64,000 nucleotides of DNA from Chitinophaga polysaccharea (GCF_902150045.1 NZ_CABFVU010000002.1:1-64000); one strand, 5' to 3'. Counted from the first letter of the stretch, positions 17,701 to 25,791 are shown. Notes: a model not told the origin generated them from the sequence alone. Numbers and translations are program-made.

Positions 17701-18303
17701 ATTTCCATTGTAATGACGGGGGTAGGTATTATGGCCCTGGCAGGTATTGTGGTGCGTAACGGTATTGTACTGGTTGAGTTTACGGATCTGCTGATCCAGC
17801 AGAATACGCCGGTATATGAAGCGGTAGTGGAGGCGGGCCGTACCCGTATGACCCCGGTAATACTGACTGCCATTGCTGCTATCCTGGGGCTTATCCCGTT
17901 GGCAGTGGGCTTTAATATTGATTTTGCCGCCCTGTTCAGTGAGTTCAAGCCGCATATTTTCTTTGGAGGAGATAACGTGGCCTTCTGGGGGCCGCTGGCC
18001 TGGACAATGGTATACGGGCTGATCTTCGCTACCTTCCTGACCCTGGTGCTGGTGCCGGTGATGTATGCCATGAACAAGCGCTCCATAGATGTGCTGGACA
18101 GGTTTAACATGCCCCGCTGGCTGAAATATGTGCCTTTCCTGGTATTGATCCTCAAGGCTGTATTCATGAAACGGGAGGAGGTAAGGAAATTGCATGATCC
18201 GAAATATTTGTCGCCCAAGCCATATAATTTCTTCCCACAGCCGGAGGCCGATGAGGAGCCGGTATTAGGGAAGAAAAAGGTAGAGGGGATTTCTGTGAAT
18301 TAA
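14746..18303 (+). CDS. RND efflux permease (AcrB/HAE1-like)
   Basis: A 1185-residue inner-membrane proton antiporter of the RND superfamily. It shows the two-fold repeat: TM1 near residue 25-45, a large periplasmic loop, the TM2-TM6 block with GIVVDDAIVVIENV (the paired Asp residues used for proton relay in AcrB), then a second half ending with the TM8-TM12 block containing GIVVRNGIVLVEF. It is about 130 residues longer than AcrB. The extra sequence lies in the central cytoplasmic region (about 500-590, with additional hydrophobic stretches) and in the C-terminal part (about 1070-1185). Substrates cannot be predicted from sequence. Confidence 0.92.
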   Translation: MQDNLHKEFKPTSWSIDNKVSVYVATIIIAFAGILSYINLPKEQFPEVVFPQFYINTINAGTSPEDMETTVTKPIEKQLNGISGVKKIKSTSMQDFSAITIEFNANEDIEAARQQVREKVDDAKKDLPQDLTQEPQIVKIDVSQIPIMNVNLSGDFDLQTLKRYADDMKDRIEALNEITRVDLVGELEREIQINVDKYKMDAAKISFDDIIGAIQGENITISGGLVAMDGQKRTLSVKGEYKDPSRIGNIIVRGQSGATVYLKDIANVVDGFLEQESYARLGGKNVITLNVIKQSGKNLIDASDKIQAITKDMKENYFPKGLDVTITADQSKSTRVTLHDLINTIIIGFLLVTVILMFFMGAVNAIFVALSVPISMFIAFLLMPVYGFTLNMMVLFSFLLALGIVVDDAIVVIENVHRIYNERKDLGIVKAAKIAAGEVFLPVFSGTLTVLAPFVPLLFWPGVIGKFMFYLPVTLITTLGASLVVAYIINPVFAVDFMDRHEGENHPKPKFDKKFSILSGVFALIALIGYANGSMGVGNFVVFLYLMIVLERFWLGGVARRFQHGFWPKVQERYKRILQWCLLGWRPVWIIVATFGLLIFSIMLTAIRNPKVVFFPQADPNFIYTYIELPNGTDQKYTDSITNLVEKRITKVVGDKNPIVESIISNVAKGAGDPSQMDLSVQPQKGKVTVAFVEFGARNGQSTVQYLDKIREAVKGIPGTNITVEQEQGGPPTGKPINIEISGDNFDELTSTSFRLKRYLDSLQIAGVEELKSDFEDNKPEIVVNIDRERANAEGISTRQIGMALRTALFGFEASKIRDAKDEYKIMIRLNEDQRNNINNLMNLNLVYRDMNMGGAIRQVPLSAVADIHYSNTYAGIRRIDQKRVITLYSNILTGANANEVVQHIETSLKDFTHPNSVTIKMTGEQEDQQETMNFLVMAMLGAFGLILMIMVTQFNSIGRPMIIFMEILFSIIGVFLGFSIFKMDISIVMTGVGIMALAGIVVRNGIVLVEFTDLLIQQNTPVYEAVVEAGRTRMTPVILTAIAAILGLIPLAVGFNIDFAALFSEFKPHIFFGGDNVAFWGPLAWTMVYGLIFATFLTLVLVPVMYAMNKRSIDVLDRFNMPRWLKYVPFLVLILKAVFMKREEVRKLHDPKYLSPKPYNFFPQPEADEEPVLGKKKVEGISVN

Positions 18304-18344
18304 ACTTTTTTTCAATACAGTGTAACAGTTGTAGGTTAACAGTC

Positions 18345-18376
18345 TCCGTCCCGATTCTTCGGGACGGATTTTTTTT
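18345..18376 (+). terminator. Intrinsic terminator of the efflux operon
   Basis: A perfect 10-bp GC-rich stem (18345-18354 with 18359-18368, loop TTCT) is followed by eight T residues. It lies about 40 nt past the RND permease stop codon. Confidence 0.92.
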
Positions 18377-18710
18377 GTATATTACACCCGGAAAGATTTT
18401 TTTTCTTTCATTAACAAATTTTAACATTTGGAATGAGTGGCATTTGAAAAGCCTTTATTACTTTTGACCCCTCAGACAGTTGTTGACACGTTACTAGCCA
18501 TATACAGCCTTAGCCTTATATGCCATATGATAAAGTAAGAGAGAATATAATATAAAACTAAGACGCCTGTTTTGAACAGTTAGGCCATTTTGCCTGTAAT
18601 AATAATCAGTATAAGCAGAGAAAAGAGAAATAAGATAATCAGCACAGCTTTCTTGACAACAGCAGTACCGCCATTAAAAGAATAGTAATAAGGCGTAAGA
18701 TTGGAAGACC
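18377..18710 (+). promoter_or_regulatory. Leader region of kynU with a -7 box at 18459-18466
   Basis: This 334-nt AT-rich gap has no convincing gene. TACTTTTG at 18459-18466 matches the TAnnTTTG -7 consensus, which would give an untranslated leader of about 240 nt. A weak hairpin (CTGTT-TTG-AACAG, with outer GCC/GGC pairs) lies near 18570-18590. I recognise no riboswitch. A later, unseen promoter is equally possible. Confidence 0.35.
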
Positions 18711-19979
18711 ATGGAGTATGTAGCATCATTAGCATTTGCTAAGGAGAAGGACCAACAGGATACCTTAAATAAATTCAGAGATCAGTTTTATTTTCCACAA
18801 CGTAACGGAAAGGATGCTATTTATTTATGTGGTAACTCGCTCGGATTACAGCCCAAAAATGTGAAAAAGGCGATAGAACAGGAATTGGCGGATTGGCAGC
18901 AGTGTGCAGTGGAAGGATATTGGTCGGCTAAAAATCCCTGGTTATATTATCAGCAATATTGCAGTAAGCCTTTAACAGGTATATTGGGTGCGAGCCAGCA
19001 GGAGCTGACAGTGATGAATACCTTAACGGTGAACCTGCATCTGATGATGTTAAGTTTCTACAGGCCAAACAAAGTGCGGTTTAAAGTGTTAATGGAGGCA
19101 GGAGCATTTCCCAGTGACCAATATGCCGTTGAAACCCAGGTAAAGTTACATGGATACGATCCGGAGAGTGCAATCATAGAAGTTTCCCCGCGACCCGGAG
19201 AATATTTGATAAGATTAGAAGATATTTTGGAGATTATTAACCGAGAAAGTGATAGCTTAGCACTGGTTTTGTTTGGAGGTATAAATTATTATACCGGACA
19301 GTTTTTTGATATACCCGCTATAGCAGCAGCTGCACATAAAGCAGGCGCTTACGCAGGTTTCGACCTGGCACACGTAGCAGGAAATATACCGGTAGAGTTG
19401 CACAATTGGGAAGTAGATTTTGCCGTTTGGTGCTCATATAAGTACCTGAATGGCGGACCCGGCGCAGTAGGAGGCGCATTTGTGCATGAGAAACACGCCA
19501 GCAACCGTGATTTTTTAAGATTAGGAGGCTGGTGGGGCAATGAAGAGAGTGCACGTTTTAAAATGGGAAAAGGGTTTGTGCCTAAAAAAGAAGCTGAAGG
19601 ATGGCAACAGAGCACCGCTCAGGTGTTTAACATGGTTAGCCTGAAAGCATCCCTGGAATTATTTGAAGCGGCCGGTATCGGCGCTTTACGTAGCAAAAGT
19701 GAAGGAATGACCAATTATCTTGAATTTCTTTTGCAACAGTTAAAAGGCATAAATTTCCAGATTATAACACCGAAAAATTGTAATGAACGTGGCGCTCAGT
19801 TATCTTTGTTGTTCCTAGACAAAGGTAAAGAGATACATCAACGGATGACCGATGCCGGTATAATCGTTGACTGGAGAGAGCCCGGGGTTATCAGGGTATC
19901 ACCGGCACCCTTATATAACTCCTATCAGGACGTATTTCATTTTTATGAAATCATAGCTAATATTGCTTCAAACGCTTAA
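18711..19979 (+). CDS. kynU: Kynureninase
   Basis: Cleaves kynurenine or 3-hydroxykynurenine to anthranilate or 3-hydroxyanthranilate plus alanine, in tryptophan breakdown or de novo NAD synthesis. The 422-residue PLP enzyme has IYLCGNSLGLQP near 37-48, FDLAHVAGN near 217-225, and the PLP-binding Lys244 in WCSYKYLNGGPG, followed by the LGGWWG active-site segment near 283. No other kynurenine-pathway gene is adjacent. Its codons look more AT-rich than those of the flanking efflux operon. The RGG-2H gene begins 9 nt after its stop, so the two are probably co-transcribed. Confidence 0.95.
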   Translation: MEYVASLAFAKEKDQQDTLNKFRDQFYFPQRNGKDAIYLCGNSLGLQPKNVKKAIEQELADWQQCAVEGYWSAKNPWLYYQQYCSKPLTGILGASQQELTVMNTLTVNLHLMMLSFYRPNKVRFKVLMEAGAFPSDQYAVETQVKLHGYDPESAIIEVSPRPGEYLIRLEDILEIINRESDSLALVLFGGINYYTGQFFDIPAIAAAAHKAGAYAGFDLAHVAGNIPVELHNWEVDFAVWCSYKYLNGGPGAVGGAFVHEKHASNRDFLRLGGWWGNEESARFKMGKGFVPKKEAEGWQQSTAQVFNMVSLKASLELFEAAGIGALRSKSEGMTNYLEFLLQQLKGINFQIITPKNCNERGAQLSLLFLDKGKEIHQRMTDAGIIVDWREPGVIRVSPAPLYNSYQDVFHFYEIIANIASNA

Positions 19980-19988
19980 TTAAGTAAG

Positions 19989-21326
19989 ATGACTTTTGAG
20001 AGAAACGAACGCCCCCGCAGGCCTTATTCTTCTGATACCAACAAAGAGAATGATCCCAATAAGGAGAAAGGCGATGACAAACCCAATTTAAATAACGAGC
20101 GGGAAGGCGGCAAACCCGACTACAACAGTGGTGGCTCAGAAGGGCGCACTGGTTACAATCGAGAAGGCGGATATCGTCCGCGTACAGACTACAATCGTGA
20201 CGGCGGAGGCTACAACCGTGAAGGTGGTGGCTATGATCGCGGCGGTGGTGGTGGCTACAACCGTGATGGTGGTGGCAGCAATTACAACCGTGATGGCGCA
20301 GGTGGCGGCTACAACGGTGGGGGTGGATACGACCGCGGTGGCGGTGGTGGCTACAATCGCGGTGGTGGTGGTTACGGCGGCGGTGGATACGATCGCGGCG
20401 GCGGTGGCGGAGGCTACAACCGTGGCGGTGGTGGATACGATCGCAGTGGCGGCGGCGGTGGTTATGATCGCGGCAGCGGTGGCGGATACGACCGCAGTGG
20501 CGGTGGTGGATACGACCGTGGCAGTGGTGGCGGATACGATCGCGGCGGTGGTTACAACCGTGGCGGTGGCGGCGGTGGATACGATCGCGGTGGCGGTGGA
20601 TACAACCGTGGCGGTGGCGGCGGTGGTTACGATCGCGGCGGTGGCGGCGGTGGTTACAACCGTGGCGGCGGTGGTGGTGGTTACAACCGCGGCGGTGGCG
20701 GCGGTGGTTACAATCGCGGCGGCGGCGCACCAAGACAAGGGGGAAGACCTCAGCGCTTTGAGCCAAAACCAGACAATAAAATATACTTTATCGCACTGCT
20801 GCCAACTGCAGAAGTAGGTAAAGAAATTATAAAGATCAAGCAGGAATTTGCAGAACAATACGGACCAATGTACGCATTGAAAGTATTACCGCATATCACC
20901 CTGCAGGTTCCTTTCACTGCTGATCCGGCACTGGAAAAAGCTTTCTGTGACGAACTGACGGAATTTGCCAAAACACAGGCTCCTTTCGAAGTTTCCCTGA
21001 AAGGCTTTGGTACTTTCCCGAATAAACAGAACCGTGTACTGTTCATCAACGTGGAAAAAAGTGAAACCATGTCTGCTATGCACCGTCAGCTGATCAACTT
21101 CCTGCGTAAGGAATTTGGCTTCAGCACCATGCTGGCACGTACAGGATTTACTCCACACGTTACCGTGGCATTTAAAGATCTGGAAGATGAGCAATTCAAC
21201 AAGGCATGGCCTGAATATGAAAACAAGGAGTATGAGGCTACATTTAAAGTAAATAACCTCTACTTCCTCCGTCACAACGGTAAATCATGGGAAGTGCTGC
21301 AGAAATGCAAATTAGGCGGCGCCTGA
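19989..21326 (+). CDS. RGG-repeat protein fused to a 2H phosphoesterase (2'-5' RNA ligase-like) domain
   Basis: A 445-residue two-part protein. The polar N-terminus (1-45) leads into a low-complexity region (about 50-250) of Gly, Tyr, Arg, Asn and Asp, with about 22 Tyr-Asn/Asp-Arg triplets and about 13 Arg-Gly-Gly tracts, as in RGG/RG RNA-binding disordered regions. The C-terminus (about 258-445) is a 2H phosphoesterase domain with both HxTx motifs, HITL at 302 and HVTV at 390, spaced 88 residues as expected. Members of this superfamily process 2',3'-cyclic phosphates or ligate or cleave 2'-5' RNA bonds. No signal peptide is present, so it should be cytoplasmic. RNA binding by the repeats is inferred. 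The gene follows kynU by 9 nt. Confidence 0.85.
   Translation: MTFERNERPRRPYSSDTNKENDPNKEKGDDKPNLNNEREGGKPDYNSGGSEGRTGYNREGGYRPRTDYNRDGGGYNREGGGYDRGGGGGYNRDGGGSNYNRDGAGGGYNGGGGYDRGGGGGYNRGGGGYGGGGYDRGGGGGGYNRGGGGYDRSGGGGGYDRGSGGGYDRSGGGGYDRGSGGGYDRGGGYNRGGGGGGYDRGGGGYNRGGGGGGYDRGGGGGGYNRGGGGGGYNRGGGGGGYNRGGGAPRQGGRPQRFEPKPDNKIYFIALLPTAEVGKEIIKIKQEFAEQYGPMYALKVLPHITLQVPFTADPALEKAFCDELTEFAKTQAPFEVSLKGFGTFPNKQNRVLFINVEKSETMSAMHRQLINFLRKEFGFSTMLARTGFTPHVTVAFKDLEDEQFNKAWPEYENKEYEATFKVNNLYFLRHNGKSWEVLQKCKLGGA
20151..20730 (+). repeat. In-frame degenerate repeats encoding the RGG region
   Basis: About 580 bp of GC-rich near-repeats built from GGN glycine codons, TAC AAC/GAT and CGC/CGT. Unit length varies (roughly 15-30 nt). 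The glycine codons alternate between GGC and GGT and seldom repeat exactly, so the DNA is less repetitive than the protein. Slippage could still alter the copy number between strains. Confidence 0.85.
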
Positions 21327-21349
21327 TAAAGGATCCCCTTAAAATAATG

Positions 21350-21383
21350 AAGGCCTCCGCAATTGCGGGGGCCTTCTCGTTTT
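21350..21383 (+). terminator. Terminator of the kynU-RGG-2H transcript
   Basis: An 11-bp stem (21350-21360 with 21365-21375, loop AATT, one wobble pair) is followed by TCTCGTTTT. It lies 24 nt past the stop codon of the RGG-2H gene and between convergent genes. Confidence 0.75.
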
Positions 21384-21429
21384 AAACACAGACAGTATAA
21401 CAGTGTAGGTTACACGAAGTTTGGATCAT

Positions 21430-22176
21430 TTACTGCTTTACCACCCTGCCCGAGCCTTTTACATCTGCTACCACTTTCGCCTCACCGGTATAAAAAATAT
21501 TCCCGCTGCCGTAGATCCTGGCGTCCAGGTTTTTTCTTACATACACGCCATGCTCACCGGAACCGCGGATGGTAATATGCGCCTGCTGCACCTCCAGGTT
21601 CATCGCCGCAATATTGCCGCTACCATTGATTTCACTGTTCAGCGAACCTGCAAATCCCCGGAGCTTAATGTTGCCGGAACCATTGATGGAGGCGTTCAGG
21701 TTGGCAGCATCCAATACCAGGGCTGCATCGCCACTGCCATTGATCTCATACTTGAATAAGGAGGTATGTATGGTATCCTGATTATCTAAGGATCCCGAAC
21801 CATCGAACTTTATACGTTGAAAAAGAGGGTTGTGCACATATATTTTCATTGGCTGGTGATTGCGGATATTGACCCGGTTTTTTACCCGGATAAATAAAGT
21901 ATTGCTGCGTATACCTGTTTCTATCGACCCGATAATATTATCCTCTGCCTTTATTTCTACTTTTGAATTGTTTTCCTGCAACAGGTGTACCTCAAATGCC
22001 CCGGATATTTCCACATCTGTGAAAGGGCCGGTACTGCGGGTTTCCGTTACCACATTGCCGGAGCCGGAAATACGCTCTTTTGTACAACCGGATAAAATAA
22101 TGCTGAAGATGGCAATCATCAGCAGCAACCATCCAATACTCAAACTTGTATACGTTATAATAAACTGCTTTTTCAT
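21430..22176 (-). CDS. Head-GIN domain (DUF2807) lipoprotein
   Basis: A 248-residue lipoprotein. A long hydrophobic signal segment ends in the lipobox ILSGC (Cys at about 31). The mature part is a right-handed beta-helix-like head-GIN (DUF2807) domain with repeated SGSGN/NGSGN turns (for example ISGSGNVV, INGSGDAAL, INGSGNIK, IYGSGNIF). Such proteins are common in Bacteroidota and have been called putative autotransporter adhesins; their role is not established. I chose the ATG at 22176; ATGs at 22182 and 22185 are alternatives. It is convergent with the RGG-2H gene. Confidence 0.85.
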   Translation of the reverse strand: MKKQFIITYTSLSIGWLLLMIAIFSIILSGCTKERISGSGNVVTETRSTGPFTDVEISGAFEVHLLQENNSKVEIKAEDNIIGSIETGIRSNTLFIRVKNRVNIRNHQPMKIYVHNPLFQRIKFDGSGSLDNQDTIHTSLFKYEINGSGDAALVLDAANLNASINGSGNIKLRGFAGSLNSEINGSGNIAAMNLEVQQAHITIRGSGEHGVYVRKNLDARIYGSGNIFYTGEAKVVADVKGSGRVVKQ

Positions 22177-22282
22177 AAACATCATTTTAAAAAAGGAAGT
22201 ACTTTAAGAAATGACGTTTAGAGAAACATTTACCCCTACATGGCAGAAAAGATTATGTTTAAAAAGGGTATAAATGAAAGAA

Positions 22283-22315
22283 GCCGGCCGTACAGACGTA
22301 CGGAACCGGCTTTTT
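22283..22315 (-). terminator. Terminator-like hairpin after the small secreted protein
   Basis: AGCCGG-CCGTAC-AGAC-GTACGG-AA-CCGGCT forms a stem of about 12 bp with a 2-nt bulge. It is flanked by five T residues on the plus strand and by a T/C-rich tract on the minus strand, about 40 nt past the stop at 22351. Confidence 0.6.
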
Positions 22316-22350
22316 GATTAACCCCTATGAAAACAAACTATTGCTCTTGT

Positions 22351-22668
22351 TTAATGTTCTAATTTAATTTCTCCTAAATCAGTGGATTTTCCATCATCCA
22401 CTTTAACATCTGTAACAGTTGCAGGCTTATATGGTGCTTTCGCTCCTATAATAACGGTGTATGCTCCGGGTTTAGCATTCTGAAAATTAAATGCGCCATC
22501 AGTAACAGGCGATGTTAAGGTGTCAGTTCCCTGGATGGCCCACGCTTCGGTGGCTCCTTCTGCCGGTGTTACTTTACCTGCTATGGTTCCGCCATCGGCG
22601 CCTTTAAAGGCGAATGCTCCAAACGCTACAGCTGCAAGTGCTAACATGCTTACTTTTATCTTCTTCAT
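22351..22668 (-). CDS. Small secreted protein with a carboxypeptidase-regulatory-like fold
   Basis: A 105-residue protein with a signal peptide (about 1-20). The mature part reads GGTIAGKVTPAEGA...ITDGAF-type strands with GAFNFQNAKPGAYTVIIGA, which resembles the transthyretin-like carboxypeptidase-regulatory/Cna-B repeat (a small beta-sandwich). It would be a stand-alone domain in the periplasm or on the surface. I know no function for this size class. Flanking hairpins at 22283-22315 and 22864-22893 suggest that it is a single-gene transcript. Confidence 0.7.
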   Translation of the reverse strand: MKKIKVSMLALAAVAFGAFAFKGADGGTIAGKVTPAEGATEAWAIQGTDTLTSPVTDGAFNFQNAKPGAYTVIIGAKAPYKPATVTDVKVDDGKSTDLGEIKLEH

Positions 22669-22863
22669 AGCTTACAATTTTAAACGGTTTAACAATAAAG
22701 GTTACATGGTAAGTAAATGTGTTAGCATTTTTTTTCACTGTTTTAAGATGTAAAAGAACTTGTTGTTATAACCCGATTTTGCAATTACGATGCCATAATA
22801 TTTTGAGCCCCGGCATTTAACATATCTTTTGGAAGACATTAACAAAAACGAAAAAGCGCATTT

Positions 22864-22893
22864 AAAAAAAGCCGTCACAGTAAATGTGACGGC
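22864..22893 (-). terminator. Intrinsic terminator after the Bax inhibitor-1 gene
   Basis: A perfect 9-bp stem (22871-22879 with 22885-22893, loop GTAAA) followed on the minus strand by seven T residues. It lies 26 nt past the stop codon at 22919. Confidence 0.9.
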
Positions 22894-22918
22894 CTTTTAA
22901 AGATATTATCGCTCTCGC

Positions 22919-23659
22919 TTATCTCCTGTTTAACTTACTCATAAGACGGAGTATTTCCAGGTATAACCAAACGAGGGTAACCATCAGTCCGAAAGACGCA
23001 TACCACTCAAAGTATTTGGGAGCGCCCTGCAAAGCACCCTGTTCTATCATGTCAAAATCCATGATCAGGTTCAGGGCTGCAATAGCTACCACCACCAGGG
23101 AAAATATAATTCCAAAGGTGCCACTGCTGTGGATCAGCGGCATTTCAATGTTAAACATGCGCAGTACGATGGCGATCAGGTAAAAGATACCAATACCCAG
23201 GGTAGCCGTCATCACAATTGATTTAAAACGCTCGGTTGCCCGGATAACACCTGTGCGGTACAGGATCAGCATGGCGATAAAAGTACCAAACGTTAAGCCT
23301 ACTGATTGCATTACAATGCCCGGCCATTTTGCTTCAAACATGGCGGAAATAGCTCCCAGGAACAAACCTTCTGCTATAGCGTATGCGGGGGCCAGGTAGG
23401 CCGACCATTCTTTTTTGAAAATGATGACCAATGCCAGTATAAATCCGCCTATAGCCCCACCAAATGCCAATGGCAACACACTGCCGCTATTCCTGTAAAA
23501 TTCTCCCCATGAAAAAACGGCTGCTGCCATTAACATCAGGAGCATAAAAGACATTTTATTCACCGTACCACGGATCGTCATGGTTTCCCCTGCAATGTGA
23601 GGCGCTTTATCAAATACACTTTGCTTTAGTACAGGGTTGTTCGATTGAAAGAGTGCCAT
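22919..23659 (-). CDS. Bax inhibitor-1/YccA family membrane protein
   Basis: A 246-residue inner-membrane protein with seven predicted helices spread over residues about 35-240, after a short polar N-terminus. The family pattern is visible in the AYAIAEGLFLGAISAMFE segment (about 92-109), and in the closing EWYASFGLMVTLVWLYLEILRLM. Bacterial members such as BsYetJ act as pH-sensitive calcium leak channels; whether this one does is not known. It ends in a strong terminator and lies alone, divergent from korA. Confidence 0.88.
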   Translation of the reverse strand: MALFQSNNPVLKQSVFDKAPHIAGETMTIRGTVNKMSFMLLMLMAAAVFSWGEFYRNSGSVLPLAFGGAIGGFILALVIIFKKEWSAYLAPAYAIAEGLFLGAISAMFEAKWPGIVMQSVGLTFGTFIAMLILYRTGVIRATERFKSIVMTATLGIGIFYLIAIVLRMFNIEMPLIHSSGTFGIIFSLVVVAIAALNLIMDFDMIEQGALQGAPKYFEWYASFGLMVTLVWLYLEILRLMSKLNRR

Positions 23660-23835
23660 AAAGTATAGTTTAAATTTAATGGCTTAAAAATACGACTTGA
23701 TTTGATACCAGTAGCAGTTATCCTGCTCAAAACGGGTAAAATTAGCATTTCTATAACCATAACTTCCCGTTATCAGCCATAACTATAAGTAATGGGAATG
23801 CTTTATTCCGGCAAGAATAGTCTACTAAAGTTGTG

Positions 23836-23843
23836 TACTTTTG
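23836..23843 (+). promoter_or_regulatory. -7 box upstream of korA
   Basis: TACTTTTG matches the TAnnTTTG consensus and lies 97 nt upstream of the korA ATG. The leader contains a 7-bp inverted repeat (ATCGGGA near 23850 and TCCCGAT near 23888). No -33 element is evident. Confidence 0.4.
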
Positions 23844-23940
23844 TGGTCGGATCGGGAATAATATTGCAGGCCAGTGGGTTCCTAGCTCCCGATTACCTAA
23901 ATTTACATCTTTAAAAAAGAATACCTTAAAAGATAAATAG

Positions 23941-25791
23941 ATGCCTAATACTTCGATTCAACAGCTGGAGGATGTAGTGATAAAATTTGCAGGCGACAGT
24001 GGAGACGGGATGCAGTTAACAGGTACCCAGTTTTCGAATAATACCGCGTTATTCGGCAATGACCTGAGCACATTCCCTGATTTTCCGGCGGAGATCCGTG
24101 CCCCGATAGGTACTTTGCCGGGTGTGAGCGGCTTCCAGCTTCACTTTTCTTCGAACAGGATATTTACCCCGGGCGATGCCTGCGATGTACTGGTGGTGAT
24201 GAACGCCGCCGCATTGAAGGCAAACCTGAAAGGGCTTAAAAAAGGCGGCATTATCCTCGCCAATACAGATGGTTTTGATGCCAAAAACCTTCGCCTGGCT
24301 AACTACCCGGAAGGCGTAAATCCGCTGGAAGACGGATCCCTGGCCGCTTACCAGCTGCATACCATGGATGTGACCAAAATGACGCGTGAAGCGCTGAAAG
24401 ATACTACCCTGGGTATGAAGGAAAAAGACCGTGCGAAAAACATGTTCGTGCTGGGATTCCTGTACTGGCTGTACGACCGTAACATGGAAAATACGGAAGT
24501 ATTTCTCCGGGAGAAATTCGGCAAAAAACCGGAGATCCTGGAAAGTAACCTGAAAGTACTGCATGCCGGCTACAACTTTGCAGATACCGTAGAAGCCTTT
24601 ACCACCCGCTACCGTGTGGAAAAAGCCCGGATGGAGCCAGGTACCTACCGCAGCATCACAGGTAACACCGCCCTGGCTTATGGCCTGGTAGCCGCTTCGC
24701 AGAAAGCAAACCTGCCGCTGTTCCTGGGTACCTATCCCATTACCCCGGCTTCTGATATCCTGCATGAGCTGAGTCGCTTTAAGAATTTTGGGATCCGTAC
24801 CTTCCAGGCGGAAGACGAAATTGCCGGTATTACCTCCGCTATCGGCGCCTCCTATGGCGGTCATATGGGGGTTACCACTACTTCAGGCCCCGGCATGGCC
24901 CTGAAAGGCGAGGCAATGGGCCTGGCCGTAATGCTGGAAATACCATTGATCATCGTTGATATTCAACGTGGGGGACCTTCTACCGGTTTGCCTACCAAAA
25001 CGGAACAATCCGACCTGTTACAGGCATATTACGGCCGCAACGGGGAGTGCCCGATGCCAATCGTTTCTGCATCCACTCCTGCAGATTGTTTCGATGCTGT
25101 ATTTGAAGCTTTCAGGATCGCTGTAAAGCATATGACACCGGTTATTTTCCTCAGTGATGGCTATATCGCCAATGGTTCCGAGCCCTGGCGCTTCCCCAAA
25201 GCAGCAGACCTTCCCGGCATTGAAGTGAAATTCAAAAAAGGCCTGGAAGAAGGAGAGGAGCAATTCCTGCCTTATCATCGCGATGAGAACCTGGTACGCC
25301 CCTGGGCAGTACCTGGCACACCAGGCCTGGAACACCGTATTGGCGGCCTGGAAAAGCAAAACATCACCGGTAATGTTAGTTATGACCCGGAAAATCATCA
25401 GCTGATGGTGAAGATCCGCCAGGAAAAAGTAGATAAGATTGCAGATCATATTCCATTGCAGAAAATAGAGCTCGGTCCGGAAAAAGGAAAAGTCCTCGTG
25501 CTGGGCTGGGGATCTACCTATGGCGCCATTAAAAGCGCTGTACTGGACCTGCTGGCAGAAGGACATGAAGTAGCACATGCACATATCCGCTACATCCGCC
25601 CGTTCCCTAAAAACCTGGGAGAAATATTGCACAGCTACGATAAAGTACTGATCCCTGAAATCAATAACGGGCAGCTGATCAAAGTGATCCGCGATCAGTA
25701 CCTCATTGATGCACAGGGTTATCATAAAATAATGGGCGTACCTATTACAAAGGGGGAACTGATCACAAAGATCAGGGAAATGCTCGCGTAA
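23941..25791 (+). CDS. korA: 2-oxoacid:acceptor oxidoreductase subunit alpha
   Basis: The fused gamma-alpha subunit (616 residues) of a ferredoxin-dependent 2-oxoacid oxidoreductase, normally 2-oxoglutarate in this lineage. The gamma domain is at about 1-195 (starts IKFAGDSGDGMQLTGTQF), and the alpha domain follows with the YPITPASDILHEL motif and the EDEIAGITSAIGASYGG segment that contacts thiamine diphosphate at the subunit interface. Activity needs the beta subunit (KorB), which carries the thiamine diphosphate and iron-sulfur cluster. KorB normally follows at once, but here a terminator at 25815 and an unrelated secreted-protein gene come next. Confidence 0.9.
   Translation: MPNTSIQQLEDVVIKFAGDSGDGMQLTGTQFSNNTALFGNDLSTFPDFPAEIRAPIGTLPGVSGFQLHFSSNRIFTPGDACDVLVVMNAAALKANLKGLKKGGIILANTDGFDAKNLRLANYPEGVNPLEDGSLAAYQLHTMDVTKMTREALKDTTLGMKEKDRAKNMFVLGFLYWLYDRNMENTEVFLREKFGKKPEILESNLKVLHAGYNFADTVEAFTTRYRVEKARMEPGTYRSITGNTALAYGLVAASQKANLPLFLGTYPITPASDILHELSRFKNFGIRTFQAEDEIAGITSAIGASYGGHMGVTTTSGPGMALKGEAMGLAVMLEIPLIIVDIQRGGPSTGLPTKTEQSDLLQAYYGRNGECPMPIVSASTPADCFDAVFEAFRIAVKHMTPVIFLSDGYIANGSEPWRFPKAADLPGIEVKFKKGLEEGEEQFLPYHRDENLVRPWAVPGTPGLEHRIGGLEKQNITGNVSYDPENHQLMVKIRQEKVDKIADHIPLQKIELGPEKGKVLVLGWGSTYGAIKSAVLDLLAEGHEVAHAHIRYIRPFPKNLGEILHSYDKVLIPEINNGQLIKVIRDQYLIDAQGYHKIMGVPITKGELITKIREMLA

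Noticed and set aside
18377..18710. Riboswitch in the kynU leader
   Set aside because: Only one weak hairpin is visible, and no conserved riboswitch core or terminator/antiterminator pair can be recognised.
20151..20730. CRISPR or VNTR outside a gene
   Set aside because: The repeats are in frame, code for Gly/Tyr/Arg and continue into an intact 2H domain, so they are coding.
19957..20858. Long His/Arg-rich and Ala/Thr/Val-rich open frames over the glycine repeats, on both strands
   Set aside because: They are by-products of the GC-rich glycine-codon repeat. They have low-complexity composition, no start context, and end where the repeats end. The plus-strand frame encoding the RGG-2H protein runs on into a real domain.
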